Part shown: piece after piece, positions 1 through 12,559 of the stretch
Numbering within the stretch: the stretch's first letter is position 1
Layout of the letters: each line of letters starts with the position of its first letter
DNA from: Cunninghamia lanceolata
Lineage: Eukaryota > Streptophyta > Pinopsida > Cupressales > Cupressaceae
NCBI GenBank assembly: GCA_027924645.1
Contig: BSBN01000187.1
Span: forward strand, 12,542,001 to 12,606,000
Direction: 5' to 3'
Length of the DNA stretch: 64,000 bases
Made by a program: the position numbers and the translations under genes
Notes under the pieces: generated by a model
Told to the model about the DNA's origin: nothing
What the model saw: the letters and a program-made list of their open reading frames with translations, nothing else
The model's database searches: none

Positions 1-652
1 CAAGATTGCTCTTAAACCAGGGATGCTCTTGCATCATAATGTAGTTGGCCTTGTTGCTAGATTTCAAGTTGATCCTAGAGAATCTCATGTTGTAGCAGTC
101 AAAAGAATTTTTAGATATCTAAAGGGAACATCTGACTATGGCTTATGGTATCCTAAGGGTGATGATTTCACTCTTCATGCATATAAAGATGTTGATTGGG
201 CAGGAGATGTGGACGATAGGAAAGTACTAGTGGAGGTACATTTTTCTTGGGAAAGAGATTGGTTTCTTGGTTGAGCAAAAAGTAGGAGGCAATATCACTA
301 TCTACTGCAGAGGTAGACTACATAGTTGTAGCAAGTAATTATACTCAAGTTTTATGGATGAAGCAAATGTTGAAGGATATCAGAGTTGTGTTTGAAGAAC
401 CTGTTACAATCTTCTGTGATAATTCAAGTGTAATAAACATTTCAAAGAATCCGGTGTTGCATTCAAAGAAAAAGCATATATCCATCAAGTTTAACTTTTT
501 GAGAGAGAAAGGTAAATGAGAATGAAGTCAGATTAGATTTTGTCTCTTCAAAGGATCAGATTGCAGATATCTTTACTAAGCCTCTACCTAAGGATACTTT
601 TGAGTATCTCAGAGGGAAGCTAAGGGTCATTACCCCTCCTATTCAGAACTAA
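1..652 (+). pseudogene. Ty1/copia pol 3' end (RNase H), decayed
   Basis: This is the C-terminal part of a copia polyprotein: the end of reverse transcriptase and RNase H, which degrades the RNA strand of the RNA-DNA hybrid during retrotransposition. The stretch VARFQVDPRESHVVAVKRI is followed by a YLKGT motif and the RNase H-type region DVDWAGDVDDRK. Compared with the better copy at 28500-29147, one A is missing near position 222, so the frame shifts and ends at 274. Remnants then continue in another frame to the TAA at 650-652. The element enters from the left of the window, so its 5' half is not visible. The family is clear; activity is excluded by the frameshift. Confidence 0.9.
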
Positions 653-730
653 GGTGCACTAATGTGCATCAGTTCGGTGGAACTCACAGTCATATCTTGT
701 GGTCCAGATTGGTGTTAAGGGAATGCTACT

Positions 731-1003
731 TAAGGGGAGTAGTTAGTATGTTCTAAGTTCAATTTGAGCTTGTCTAAGAAACAAAAGGGGTCAGAGATGA
801 CTACAAATATGTACCCTTTGCCATTGATGTCAAAGGGGGAGAGAAGTCATGTGAAAAACTTGGAAGTGAGTAGTTACTGATGAAAGGGGGAGTAGTAAAG
901 AAAATAGTTGCAGGTGTGACAAAAGAAAGGGGGAGAAGTTCTTGTCTTGATGGTTGAAACAGTTTTTCACATCATATGTTTCCATCAATGACAAAGGGGG
1001 AGA
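731..1003 (+). promoter_or_regulatory. Multiple polypurine tracts upstream of copia 3' LTR
   Basis: Repeated purine tracts of the form AAAGGGGGAG lie at about 731, 833, 882, 925 and 993, the last ending directly before the LTR. The polypurine tract primes plus-strand DNA synthesis. Several copies before the 3' LTR are a known hallmark of Sireviruses, and the second copia copy at 29221-29499 has the same arrangement. Confidence 0.7.
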
Positions 1004-1004
1004 T

Positions 1005-1336
1005 TGTTGCAAATATGTGCCTAATTGGTGTTGTCATTGATGTCAACATATCCTTATTGTCATTAGTGTCAACTATATCTCTTTCTAGAAGACTTGTATG
1101 TTGAGGATGTTGAGAAAATTAGCCTCTCTAGAAAAAACAAGTTACATATCTCTCTGTCAAAGACAGTGAAGACAGTACAGTTCAATGAAGTAGATTGCTC
1201 CACATTCCTAGTAGGATGAAGATCAGAATCTATGGATTAAAGGGTTTTTAGAGGATTATCTATAGTTGCTCTAGTCAAGATTTGAGAGGTCCGCATGGAG
1301 AATTGGTGAAGTTATGGCCATTTGAGTAGAACCGGG
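1005..1336 (+). mobile_element. Copia 3' LTR, left part (split by insertion)
   Basis: The LTR starts TGTTGCAAATATGTGC directly after a polypurine tract and matches the LTR start at 29501. It is interrupted at 1337 by a Tat-lineage gypsy element and resumes at 18709, ending TTTCAACA at 19813. The rejoined length is about 1.44 kb against 1.54 kb for the second copy. Confidence 0.88.
1332..1336. repeat. Target-site duplication, left copy
   Basis: CCGGG directly before the TG of the inserted LTR is matched by CCAGG at 18704-18708 directly after the terminal CA. The single difference is a CpG to CpA change, as expected from cytosine deamination after insertion. Confidence 0.7.
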
Positions 1337-2415
1337 TGTCTACCTATGGAAATGAGACCTAAAATGGATGCAAATTACCCCTAAGATGCACCCAATCTCA
1401 AGTCCAAGGGACCTCAAGATTGGACTAAATCACTACTATGCTTTTATATAAAATATGCACCCTATCTAAGTAAACTAGTGATGATATGTCCTAAATGGAT
1501 GATAAACTAAACTAGACTATATTGAATTGCACTAAGAGCTATAGATGTGAACACTCAAATTGACAGCATAACATTGCATAAATGACTTGTTCCAAATGGG
1601 AGGTGGAGGCCTCAATTTATAGATTTTTGGAGATCGGATTGGAGGGCTAGGATCAATGGTGGATATTGCTTGAGGATCCTCAAGCAAGGAGAATTGGACA
1701 AATGGCATAATTGGATTGGATAAGAAGGTTTCCTTAAGATTCAAGGGATGATCAATGGATGAGAATACAAGTTTGAATGGATGGATGGCTAGGATTGAGT
1801 AAGTGTATGACATGTAAGGACTCATTTATGAAAAGGTAAGGCTTGGATTTTGTGAGGAATTTTAAATTCCATGGAGAGGACAAGTGGAATTTAAAATTAT
1901 AGGAATAGTGTTCAAATAGTGCCACATGAAATTTTAAATTGAGATGAATAGTGACACATGGAGTGGGGTGGAAGAAAGAGGACAAATGTACTCAATTTAA
2001 AAGATTTGCCCATGCTTACAAAGTACCACTTGTCATGTACATGTATGTACATTAGATGACAAGTGGACTTCTAAAAACATGGGAGTTTGTAATGAGGAAT
2101 TAATTAAAATTAATTCATATGCACATGGATTAGAAGAAAATAATTATGATTACAAAAAGTAATTAAAAGTGCACAAAATAGGGAATTAAATAAATATGAT
2201 AATTTATTTAATTTTGGGATGAACTATAGTAAAAAAAAATTTTAAACTATAGTAGAAGAATTTAATTTTTATGACATGATAAAGATGCAGAACAAATTAA
2301 TTAAATAATTAAAATTTATTTAATTAATAATCAGATTGGACAGAGTGATGTAGGTGGATTAGGGTTGAATGCGTGAGTGGATGAAGTTCGTTGTGACCAT
2401 TTTTGGGTGTTTACA
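1337..2415 (-). mobile_element. 3' LTR of Tat element A
   Basis: 1079 bp, TG at one end and CA at the other. It aligns along its whole length to 17641-18703 with scattered substitutions and small indels. The part near 2096-2330 holds several AT-rich palindromes. Open frames in it are chance. Confidence 0.92.
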
Positions 2416-2430
2416 TTTTGCCCCTCTTTG
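2416..2430 (-). promoter_or_regulatory. Polypurine tract of Tat element A
   Basis: On the minus strand CAAAGAGGGGCAAAA lies directly before the LTR start TGTAAACACC. The same tract, with at most one change, precedes the LTRs at 55741 and 59073. Confidence 0.85.
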
Positions 2431-2639
2431 AGATGATGTTCGAGATGATAAGATTTGTGTCGAGTAACATCATTTCAAAGAAGTTAAGGAAATGGATAGA
2501 GGAAAACGATAATAATGGGATGATGATGCCCCCTCGAGAGGATAGGTGGGTTGGAGAATACTGGGTATGCTCTCGAAAGGAAATGTATAGGTCAAAGGTG
2601 AAAGAGAAGGGAATGGATATTGAATGACGAAGCTATGAG

Positions 2640-4080
2640 TAGGATGTGATTATGATATGATGTAGAATGACAAGAATAATGATTAGGATGGCGACTAGAA
2701 TGAAGGAGTCAAGAATGAATGTGTTGGCGGAAATGTGTAGAATGTTTAGAATGAGGGATGACTAGGAGAATCTACTCCATTTCTCTTCTTTGTGCCACCA
2801 TGTCTTTACCATACAAGACTTGTGAATTGTGGGATGCTATGAGGATGTCAATGTGAGGTGATGAGGCCCAGACAATGATAGAGGTGAATGATAATAGTCT
2901 TCAAAAAGTGTAGTTCCAAGAAGGTACTCTTGTCTACTAATGACCTTTCAAAGCACAAATTGGATTTGTGAAGACCTTGAGGTGTATGAGAAATGATTGG
3001 TTAAAGTGAACCCATGAGTTTCAGAATTCACTCGGAAGGATGGACTTAAACTAGCCTTGGAGCATTAAGCCGATGTTGTGATTGATGTGAAAAAGATTTC
3101 AAGGTCTCTTGGTCCACCGATTTGGACTTGTGATACAGTCAAGCTTCGACAGTTTCTCCCTATGTTTCAACCTTAGGAAGACTAATGTTTAGGGTCCTCT
3201 ATAGATGTCAAGGGCTAAATTCTAATGAAATGTAGTGATGAAATTTGATTGTAAAGGAAGGGGATTGGATATGTAATGGGTGGTTTTGACACAGTTGCAA
3301 TTAGATTCGATAAGGAGAGTAGATGCTCAAAAGCTGCCCTAGGGTTGTGATGTATTGTGATTGGGGATGATTAGGATGAAAGTGATTGGGTTGGAATGAA
3401 GATGATGATGCGTAGTGATGAGGTTAAGTGGCTTGGATGAAAGGGGAAGAAGTTGATTGGATTATTAATGAAAATAAGTATGTGTATGGATATGATTAGA
3501 TGATTGGCATATGGTTGAATGATTTGGATGATGTGGATTGGATGAGGTGTAATGATGAATAGGTGATTAGGGTTTGATAAGGATGACTTGGATATGATTA
3601 GGATGATATTGGTTGGATGAGGATGAGGATGACTAGGATGTTGAGGAAGGGCAAGGATAATGATTAGGATGAATTAGGGTGAAATGGAAGTGACTTGATA
3701 AGGTTAAGTGGCTTGGATGGATTAGGATAATGATTAGGATGATGTTGATTGGTTTATGCCTGAAGATGATTAGATTTTTTACTAGGATGATTAAGATGAT
3801 GGTGATAGAATGAGGATGTCAACGTGGAATGATTAGGAATGGTAAGAATGGAATAATGAAAGGACAAGAATGATGTGACTTGGATTGATTAGGATGAGAT
3901 GGATTGGCGTATGTGAAACGATAAGGATGATTATTAGGTATTGATTTGACTTGGAAAGGTATTGATTGGATTAAGATGAAATGGCAAGGATGATGTGATT
4001 AGGAAGTACTTGGAATGTGATTGGGATATGAGTGTGATGAGTGGGAATTAATATGTGGGAGAGAATGTGAAGGGTGATGA
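2640..4080. repeat. Degenerate GATTAGGATGA satellite
   Basis: Dense irregular repetition of GATTAGGATGA and shortened forms in the 3' non-coding region of Tat element A. The plus strand is purine-rich, so the element's RNA would be pyrimidine-rich here. The same motif resumes at 5490-5800. No coding potential is visible. Confidence 0.75.
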
Positions 4081-4211
4081 TGAGACAAGCACACATATCA
4101 ACCACTTGAGGAGCACCCAGTAGAGCGGCTGCGGGTGGGGAGGAATGGCACAGGTTTTGGGAGTATAGGGTAGAAAATGTGGATTAGCGTGCAAAATAAG
4201 CAAATGGGTGG

Positions 4212-4560
4212 ATGGTTATTATTATAATTTTTTCTTTTTGAAAATTTTTTAGAAATGTTTTTTATGTTTTTGATTTTTTGAAAAAAAATTATGTTTTTTT
4301 GGAATTTTTTGAATTTTTTTTTTTTTTTTTTTGGAATTTTTTTATTATTTATTATATTTTGATTAATTTATTTAATTATTTTTTATTTTTTTTATTATTT
4401 ATTATTTTTAAAGTTTTATTTTATTGTTGTTATGATTTTTAATTATTTATTTTTAATTTTTTTAATTTTATTGGATTGTTTTTGTTTGTTTTTATTTATT
4501 TGTTTTTTATTTTAACTTTATTGGTTATGAATTTTATTTTAATTTTTAGTGGTTTGGGCG
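4212..4560. repeat. T-rich low-complexity tract
   Basis: Almost pure T with some A and G, including a run of 19 T at 4314-4332. In the element's sense strand this is A-rich. It abuts a GC-rich island. Confidence 0.85.
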
Positions 4561-4584
4561 TTAAGGGGGAGGGAGTGGCGGTGT

Positions 4585-4970
4585 GTAGTGCCCAATGGGA
4601 GTCAAGGGAGAGGCACGGAGGGTGGAGCGAAGCGCCTAATGGGCGTGAGGGGTCGTAAGAAGCGCCCAATGGGCGCGTGTGGTAGTGTAAGGGAGGAGGG
4701 TGATAGGGGGTAGGTTTTAGGGGGATGTCGGGGGAAGGGAGGGAGGGAAGGAAGGAGGGAAATAGTATCGGGGGGTAGGCACCATTGGGGTTTTCTTTAG
4801 TGCCGAATGGGCGCAAGGGTCTGCTGTAGCGCCTAACGGGCGCAAGGATAAGGGAGGGAGTAGGGGCTATGGTTAGGGGAGGGGAGGGATGTAGGATAGG
4901 GGGCGGAGAGGATGGGATACAGTGCCCATTGGGCGCTGTGGGATGCGCTGTAGTGCCCTTTGGGCGCTAT
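4585..4970. repeat. GC-rich island with repeated GCGCCCAATGGGCGC palindrome
   Basis: Seven near-copies of a dyad of the form GCGCCC-AAT-GGGCGC occur at about 4588, 4630, 4662, 4801, 4829, 4921 and 4951. The perfect form is at 4661-4676. They lie in a G-rich island between two T-rich tracts. Confidence 0.8.
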
Positions 4971-5004
4971 TCTCTTTTTTTCTTTGTTTTTTTTTAATAA
5001 ATGT

Positions 5005-5290
5005 TTTTAAATTTTTAATGTTTGATTGTAGATTTTTAAATGTTTAATGTTTTTAAATTTTAAATTTTTTATTTTAGATTTTTAAATATTTAATGTTTTT
5101 AAATTTTTAATATTTGATTTTAGATTTTTAAATGTTTAATGTTTTTAAATTTTTAATTTTTAATTTTAGATTTTTAAATGTTTAATGTTTTTAAATTTTT
5201 AATTTTTAATTTTAGATTTTTAAATGTTTAATGTTTTTAAATTTTTAAGTTTTGATTTTAGATTTTTAAATGTTTAATGTTTAACTTTTG
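5005..5290. repeat. AT-rich tandem repeat, period about 46 bp
   Basis: About six copies of a unit beginning AGATTTTTAAATGTTTAATG, spaced 44-48 bp, in the 3' non-coding region of Tat element A. Confidence 0.8.
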
Positions 5291-5440
5291 ACTTTGATTT
5301 TTTGAGTTTTGATTTTTTAATTTTTAATTTTGGACTTTTGATTTTTTATTTTGTTTGATGTTTTGTAATCTTTTGTAATGTTTTTTAATTTTTTTGATTT
5401 TTTGTAATGTTTTATTGGTGGGTGGGGGGAAGGTTTGCTC

Positions 5441-5458
5441 GGGGGGGGGGGGGGGGGG
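5441..5458. repeat. Poly-G run of 18
   Basis: Eighteen consecutive G on the plus strand. Purine-rich GATTAGGATGA repeats resume just downstream at 5490-5800. Confidence 0.85.
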
Positions 5459-5799
5459 TGTTGGGATCGGGGCTTGGGGGGTGGTTCTTGGGGGGACATG
5501 ATGATTAGGATGAAGTGGAATGATTAGGGATTAGGTTAGGTGAGTATGATGATGAATAATGGTGAAGCTAGGAGGAATAGGATATGATGATTGGGAGATT
5601 ATTGGGATATGGTTGATGATATATAAGGATGATTAGGACATGATGTGGAATCACAAGGATAATGGGGATGATAATGTGTAATGTTATGGAATGATGATTA
5701 GGATATGATTATGAAGAGGTGTAATGACAAAGATATGATGAAGGGGACATGATTAGGATGAGGTGGAATAATTAGGAGTGGGATGATTAGGATGATCGG

Positions 5800-7459
5800 A
5801 GAAAGGAGAGGGGGGGAAGGTGGGGGGAGGGGGGATTGTGCTTGCCTTGGGCCACGAGGTCATAGGAGGGGGTGAGGGTGTTAGTGTGTTATGTATATGT
5901 TTATGATGTTTGAGATGTGAGAGGTTTTGACATGTGGTTGGATGCAGGATGACAGGTGATCATGATGCCTCAATAGAACCTTGAAAATGGTCACAAAATG
6001 ATGGGAAGAAAGTGGATAGTAGAATGTAGTGGGGAATGGAAATGTAAGTGTTAATGAATTTTGAAGCAACAATAGGGAGATGGGGTGATGAGGGTAGATG
6101 CAAGTGCAAGGAACAACGTCATATTAAGACACTCTGCCAATGATAATAAAATTGAGTGCTACTATTGATATAGCATGGAATGTTATGCACCAGGGTATGT
6201 GGAACCAAGGTGGCAAGGTATCCATGCATAGGACTGGACACTGCAAACAATAGGATGAACCCATACATGCCCATAACAATACAACCTTGTCTAGACGAGG
6301 GAAGGAGACTCATAGAATAAGTCCTTATTACAACAGAGGTATGAGGAACCTTATATGCAAAAGAGGATTAATATGCTAGAACTGACCCTACGATCCACAA
6401 GGTATGAATACCTATACGGAGTAATGAGAACCTCCCACAAGAACGACGTACAAAAGTAGTGACCATGCCCCATTCTAGATTGTTCGCCACTTGCCATGAT
6501 ATAATGAGATCAAGACAGTTTTGACATAGTCCAAGAATGATGCATAAGATAAAAATCAAAGACCAAAAGACTGACTAACCCAAAACACACAACCATTGTA
6601 TCTCTTGCAAAAGGATGGATGGAGGATATGATGATTTTGTCCATTGTAGGAAGGATGCATCCTAGGACAAGAATCGATGATTGATTAAACTAAACTAAGG
6701 ATAGGCAGAGGGATACATACTGTAAATTATGGAAAACCCCATATGTTGGTGAAAGATTTTTCATGAGAGTGTTATGCTGTGATGAGATGCCCAACAAGTA
6801 TATTGATTGTAAGTCAAGTGTAATCAACAAGCTCAGGAATGTGGGACCATCCAAGTGGGTTGGATGGGTGCAACATATGTACCTGCATACTGGATACTTC
6901 CTTCATATTCCAGATTGCCTACATACCCTATATCCATAGGATCAAGGCACATTACAATGCAGGCGATGATGATATGTAGTTCTGGGAGACTTGATGATGT
7001 AGGGATAGGGGTTGGTTCATGTGGAATGATGAGGTGTAGTTTAGATGATGTGGATGTCAGTTTGTCAACGGGTATCATGGTGTAAAAACTACGATAGGTA
7101 GGGGATGCTATTGGTGTAGTAAAGGGTGTGATGTGGCAAAAACGTTAAAGAGACCAAGGTTATGGATGAATAGGGGGGTCAAGCGAGTGATGTAATGGTG
7201 ATACAGAAAGATGGAAATTAAGTAATTGGGAGATGAGAGGTATGTTGGGAATGATGGACAATGGAAGCTTAGACGAGGGGATAGGTGGAGTGGATAGTGC
7301 AGATGAAGATAGGAAGGTGGTTTGAACAATGGGTTTAGATTGAACTTACACATGATGCCTGCAAGCAGGTTTTCATCATGGTACTTATCTAAGGCACCAC
7401 AAGGAGTGGTTTTCACCATAGGACGGATTATTTCTCTTTACTATTTTTTTTTTTATATT
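5800..7459. other. 3' non-coding region of Tat element A, near integrase
   Basis: This stretch lies between the decayed integrase end and the satellites. Short open frames on both strands (for example 6855-7085 plus and 7108-7419 minus) show no recognisable domain, composition or motif. I see no gene. Confidence 0.55.
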
Positions 7460-8620
7460 TTTGACATGGGGTATTCAATGAACTAACTATGGAACTGTTT
7501 CTAGTGAATGATATTCATGGGCTCCTCTAGTTCTTCTCCTTCAAGGGTGGAGAGGCGATATGCTTCAGAGCCATATTTTGCAAGGATAATGTAGGGTCCT
7601 AGTCAATTAGGCTCAAATTTCCCTTTCTTTTCTCACTCAAATAGATTCCTTTGATTTTCTTTCAAGACCAGATCTCCTACCACAAACTCCCTAGCACAGA
7701 TCTTCTTGTTGTAGGATCTACGAAGCTGATTTTGGTATTCTTGGAGGTGATTAAGGACATTGAGGCATCGTTCATCTAATAGATTGAGCTCTTGGAGGCA
7801 TGCAACACAGTATTCTTTATTAGTGATGACATTACACAAGGAGATGTGCAAGGAGGGCAATTCGATCTCAATTGGCAGGATGGCTTCTGCTCCAAAGACA
7901 AGGGAATATGGTGTAGCACTAGTGGGTGTGCGGATACTAGTACGATAGGCCTAGAGGGTGTGATGGATATGGAGGTGTCAATCACGGCTAGTTACATTGA
8001 CAACTTTCTTGAGGATTTTGAGTAGGGTTTTATTAGTTGCCTCAGCCTGCCCATTACCTTGAGGGTACTATGGAGTGGACCAATGATGTTGGATGTGGAA
8101 TTGTTCACAAAGGTCCCAAACATCATGGTTTTTATGGTGGATGGGATACCATAACGATAGATGATATGGTAGAGGATGAACTTGGTGATTTGGTTACCAG
8201 TGGTGAAGGTGAGGGGGATGGATTTGACCCACTTAGTGAAGTATTATGTGGCGGTGATAATGAATTTGTGTCCATCGAAGGAGGATGGGTGGATTTTGCA
8301 AACGAGATCTAGACCCCACTGAGAAAAAGGCCATGGTGTAGTAATAGGTTACAACGCCTAAGAAGGAGAGTGAATGAGATCTCCATGCTACTGACAGGGC
8401 TTGGACTTTTTCACATACTCACATGCATCATGTTCCATAGTAGGCCAGTAATATCTGGTACGCAAGAGCTTCTTGGCTAGGACAATTCCACTTGTGTGCG
8501 CTCCACAGATACCTACGTGGACATCATGTAAGGCAAGGGAAGCTTCCTCCATGTTTAAGCATCAAAGGAGAGTTCCATCATAGCTTTGATGATAGAGGGT
8601 GTCGGCAAGAATAGTGTAGC
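7460..8620 (-). pseudogene. Tat element A integrase, decayed
   Basis: Integrase inserts the cDNA copy into the host chromosome. On the minus strand the zinc-binding head is readable near 8540-8390, with the HVGICGAH pair followed by RYYWPTMEHDACEYVKK and a CxxC-like end where one Cys is now Ser. The catalytic core (about 8330-8030) is broken by stops. The C-terminal part at 7860-7633 reads LQEYQNQLRRSYNKK and then FVVGDLVL, a typical gypsy integrase tail. The final segment near 7600-7460 reads GPYIILAKYGSEAYRL. Several stops and frame changes make it non-functional. Confidence 0.85.
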
Positions 8621-8799
8621 GGGCGGCTTGGTGAATGAGTGATCTTTGTTGTTTACAGGTGGATTCAAGAGGAAAAGTATGATGTTGGAGGTAAGTGTAA
8701 ATGTCATGATACTAGGGATTTTTCAGACCAATAATTTCACACACGAATTCTGACTCAGCGACATGATATGCTGGCATTAAGAGTTGTTCTACAAGAAAC

Positions 8800-9240
8800 T
8801 CACATTGATGGCTATCTTGAGACATATCCAGAAGGGAATTGATAGTAGCCATGGCATCAGTGGCTTTGTTGTGAAGGCGAGGTACCTGCTCAAACTATAT
8901 GTAGGTGAAGAATAGTTTGTATTCATCAAACATTTACTTATAGGGCACTAGCTTACCATCCTTTGTGGTAAACTCATCATTCACTTGTTTGATGATCAAC
9001 TGAGAGTCTCCATAGACTTGTAGCTGTAAGATATTCCATTGCATGACTATTTTGAGACCAATGATCAGCGCTTCATATTCGGCTACATTATTGTACAAGG
9101 GAAAGCAGTCTGTAAGCTTTGGGGATGTAGTCGTCCTATGGGGTCAACAATAGTATTCTTGCCCCTAAACCATGATTAGTGAAGGATCCATCAAAGTATA
9201 GCTTCCAATGTGTTGATTCTGTCATGGTTAGAATGGACTC
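8800..9240 (-). pseudogene. Second (archaeal-type) RNase H of Tat element A, decayed
   Basis: Directly after the usual gypsy RNase H, the minus strand reads WKLYFDGSFTNHGLGARI, the YFDGS motif that opens the extra RNase H domain. A second RNase H between RT/RNase H and integrase is a known feature of plant Tat elements and is the main basis for the lineage call. The frame is lost to a stop at 9136, with fragments continuing toward the integrase. Confidence 0.75.
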
Positions 9241-10790
9241 ATCTAGAAAGTCAATGGATAGTGGCTGATAATCTATGAGGGGTGCTTCAGCTAACTGATC
9301 TACTACAACTTGTCCTTTGATTGTGTTCCTATCAACATACTCAATATCAAATTCACTCAACAACATGACCCATTTTGCCAGTCTTCCTGTAAGTGTGGTC
9401 CTGGAAAGGAGGTATTTAAGAGGGTCAACCTTAGATATGAGCTTGATAGAATGACTTAGCATGTAGTGTCATAACGTTTGAGAGCAGAAAACGATAGCTA
9501 GACATACGTGCTCCATGGGGGTGTAGTTAAGCTCATATCCAACTAAAGTCCTGCTGATGTAGTATATAGCTCTCTCACAAATAGCATCATCCTATTATGT
9601 TAAGAGTGGCCCAAGTGCTACTGAAGTTGCTGATATATATAATAACAGGGGCTTTCTAGGGATAGGTGCCATTAGGACCAGTGGTGAAGCAAGATACTCT
9701 TTGATGCGGTCAAACGCCTGTTGACAATTCTAGTATTTTTGCGGAGTAAATGGGCAAAAAGATGGAATTTGTCTGCAAGTTGAGTGATGAACCTTCGTAT
9801 AGCCTATAGTTTGCCTTGGAGACTTTAGAGCTATTTGAGTGTCTTTGGAGGAGGCATTTCCATTATGGCTGTGACCTTAGTAGGATCTACTTCGATGCCC
9901 CTGTGGGAGACAATGAACCCCAAGAGTTTACCTGATGTTACGTTGAAGACACATTTCTTAGAGTTGAGGAAAAACTTGTACTCTCTGATCTGTGCAAAAT
10001 CTGTCGCAGGATCACAGGATGTTCTTCCCTAGTTCTAGATTTCCCTAGGAGATCGTCTACATAGTCTTCCATTATCTTGTGTATCATATCATGGAAGATT
10101 GTAGTCATTACATGTTGATAGGTTGGCCCTGCATTCTTTAGACCAAAGGGCATGACTTGCCAGTAGTATGTGCCCTAAGGATAGGTAAGCTATTTTGTAT
10201 TGATCCTTGGGAGCAATTCTAATTTGGTTATATCCAAAGAAGCCATCCATGAGGGAGAGCATCTCGTGTCCTGCTGGAGATCTACAATCATGTTAATGTT
10301 AGGGAGTGGAAAATCATCTTTGGGACATGCTTTGTTAAGGTCTCGAAAGTCTATACAACAACAGATGCCCCCAGGTTTCTTAGCAACTAGCACAATATTG
10401 GAGACCTATTCTGGATAATCAATAGGGTGAATAAAGCCAACATCTAGTAATTTCTATAGCTCTTCTTTGACGAGCAAGGCAACTTGAGGGTGCATCTTGC
10501 AAAGTTTCTGCTTAATAGGTTTTGCATTAGGATGTACCACAAGATGATGAACAACCAAAGATGGATCCAATCCTGGCATGTCGACATAGGACCAAGCAAA
10601 CACATCAGGTGTTTCATAAAGCACTGTGGAGATACTGGATTTTTCTTCTGTACCGAGACTTTCTACTAGTTGTGTGAGCTTAGGTGATTCTTGCGTGCCA
10701 AGGTTAATTTCTTGTGTGCCTTGAATCAAAATGTTGGAACGCTCTTGCCAGTGAGATGGTATAGGGGGAAGATTGAGATCTTCACCTTCT
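9241..10790 (-). pseudogene. Tat element A reverse transcriptase and first RNase H, decayed
   Basis: Reverse transcriptase copies the element RNA to DNA. Minus-strand landmarks in order: an N-terminal region with DVFAWSYVDMPGLDP near 10590; LVAKKPGG and RDLNKACPKDDFPLPNI near 10390-10310; MPFGLKNAGPTYQ at 10153; and the catalytic YVDD near 10060. The connection and RNase H part follow, ending in LAKWVMLLSEFDIEY near 9360 and a VVVDQLAEAPL stretch. The catalytic YVDD itself is intact, but stops and frameshifts break the domain into at least four pieces. Confidence 0.9.
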
Positions 10791-10885
10791 AGCGCCTTAG
10801 AGAGGTTTTCACAGGAGATACATCTTTATTTTTCTCTTTTGTGTCTAAAAGTGCCTCCAAGAGGTTTTCACTAGGGGACAATTTT

Positions 10886-11587
10886 CTATTTTATGATTTT
10901 TTTCTTTTTTAGACTAAGGATCTCTTCCTCCCCAAAATAGGCATCAGCGTGCAAGCATATGCCATATCGTGAGGTGTCGTGAATTTCTAGAAATGTGGAG
11001 AGAGCCTCATCATTCAAAAATATGTCAAGAGGTGGGGGTCCTTGAAAATCCCAAGCAATGAGCTTAGGATGAACGAGGGGGAGGTCAATAACGAAGATGA
11101 CATTGTCGGGGAAGATGCAAGAAAGGTCCAGATCTTCACATGAAGCTATGATGACACTCGGCATGGTGTTTTCAACACTAGAAGAGGATTCCATTACCTG
11201 TACCGAGGTTTTAGCGGGTCCACAGATTGTCACAGTCAATGGAGCATATCCTAAACCGAAGTATTGAGAATATTTCTTGGGAGATGTAGGATCAACCGGT
11301 ATGGGTTCTGTAACACCTTGTTCATTGGCGCCAAGTCCTGTTCCACGGTAAGGCATTTTGGTACATATTTGAAATGGTACAGGAAATTTTTCTTTGAAGT
11401 ATTCTAGATTGACAAGTGCTGGGGTAGTTTCATCACGATATAGCCAATCACTTAGAGTTGTTTCTTCGGCTTCTTCTTCTCTAGAGAGTTGTGTTGGTAC
11501 AAAGGGAATTTTATCATTGATCCTGCACTGCTATTCTTTTTCCTTCTTTAGAAGATGATGGCCATGGGAGCAAGGGGACAATGGTAA
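10886..11587 (-). pseudogene. Tat element A spacer between protease and RT
   Basis: A 156-codon open segment (minus, from 11356) begins MPYRGTGLGANEQGVTEPI and includes SQYFGLGYAP, which are G-patch-like glycine motifs. Such motifs are known between protease and RT in some Tat-type polyproteins. The rest is acidic and unrecognised. Separate upstream codons between 11580 and 11360 are in other frames. Confidence 0.55.
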
Positions 11588-12493
11588 CTATCCCATGTGG
11601 AAGGCATTGTGAAGCTCATACTCGCCACACCCTTTTTCTACAATCTTGACCTTTTGAGGTGTACGGGTGGAAGATGAAGTGGAAGCTTGTGATTGTTCAA
11701 TGGTGACTGGCGGCGTGAATGACGATGTGGATGGAGTGGACAAGGGATCTTTGACATGATCCCCATAGGTACTTGGATAATGGAATTGTCTATCATAGAC
11801 AACCTCTAAGGCCTTACAGTATTCAAAAGGTTGTTGATCGGCGGGGATAGTGACTTCCAAACCGTTATGAGGAAACTTGAGACATTGGTGGTAGGTGGAG
11901 GGAACAACTTGCATGGCATGCAACCATGGTCAGCCTAGGAGGAGATTATATGTAAGGTCAAGATCAACCACGTGACATAGAGTGGGCATGGTGAGTGGGC
12001 CTACCTTGATAGGGAGGCATATAGTGCCTTCAAATTCTCTCTCCATGTTGTCGTATACCTTGATGGAGATAACCAAAGATTCTAAGTCAATCGTTGAATA
12101 CCCTAGGAGTTTTATGAATTTCAATGTATATATGTTCAAGCCAGATCCATTATCCAAGAGGACCCTCTTGACTCTATGGTTGGTGATTTGGATTTCAATA
12201 TGAAGGGCTTTATTATGTGCGGGGTCAATAGGTGGCATGTCAGCATGACTAAAGGTGAGATTATAGGATGATGATAATTGAGCGACAAGGTTTTGGAATT
12301 GGGCGACAGGTATGTCAGTAGGAACATGGGACTCTTGGAGAGCCTTGTCAAGTATTTCCCAGTGTATGGTGGATGTCCTAAGGAGTTCCAAGATGGAGAT
12401 TTGAGTGGGAGTCTTTCCAAGATGGTCAAGGAAGTTGTATTGGGAAGTGGTCCCTTCACAGTTATATGCCCACAGCAGGTAGTGACAGCACAT
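11588..12493 (-). pseudogene. Tat element A aspartic protease, decayed
   Basis: The protease would cleave the polyprotein into gag and pol proteins. On the minus strand the active-site region reads VLLDNGSGLNIY, with Asp-Asn-Gly in place of the common Asp-Ser/Thr-Gly, a form seen in Tat-type proteases. The flap-like portion and hydrophobic end LDLTYNLLLG follow, up to a stop at about 11928. Reading continues at 11923 with HAMQVVPSTYHQCLKFPHNG, so one in-frame stop separates the two parts. It abuts the gag region upstream. Confidence 0.8.
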
Positions 12494-12559
12494 TTGGGGG
12501 TAGTATTTTTGACTTTGATGGTGGCAACATGAGTAGAATCAAAATCAATTCTACCTACT

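Noticed and set aside
5441..5458. G-quadruplex regulatory element
   Set aside because: A single G run can form such a structure, but nothing links it to regulation. It may also be a sequencing-length artefact.
6833..7085. Overlapping open frames of 76-81 codons on both strands
   Set aside because: No domain or gene-like composition, and they lie in the 3' non-coding part of a retrotransposon.
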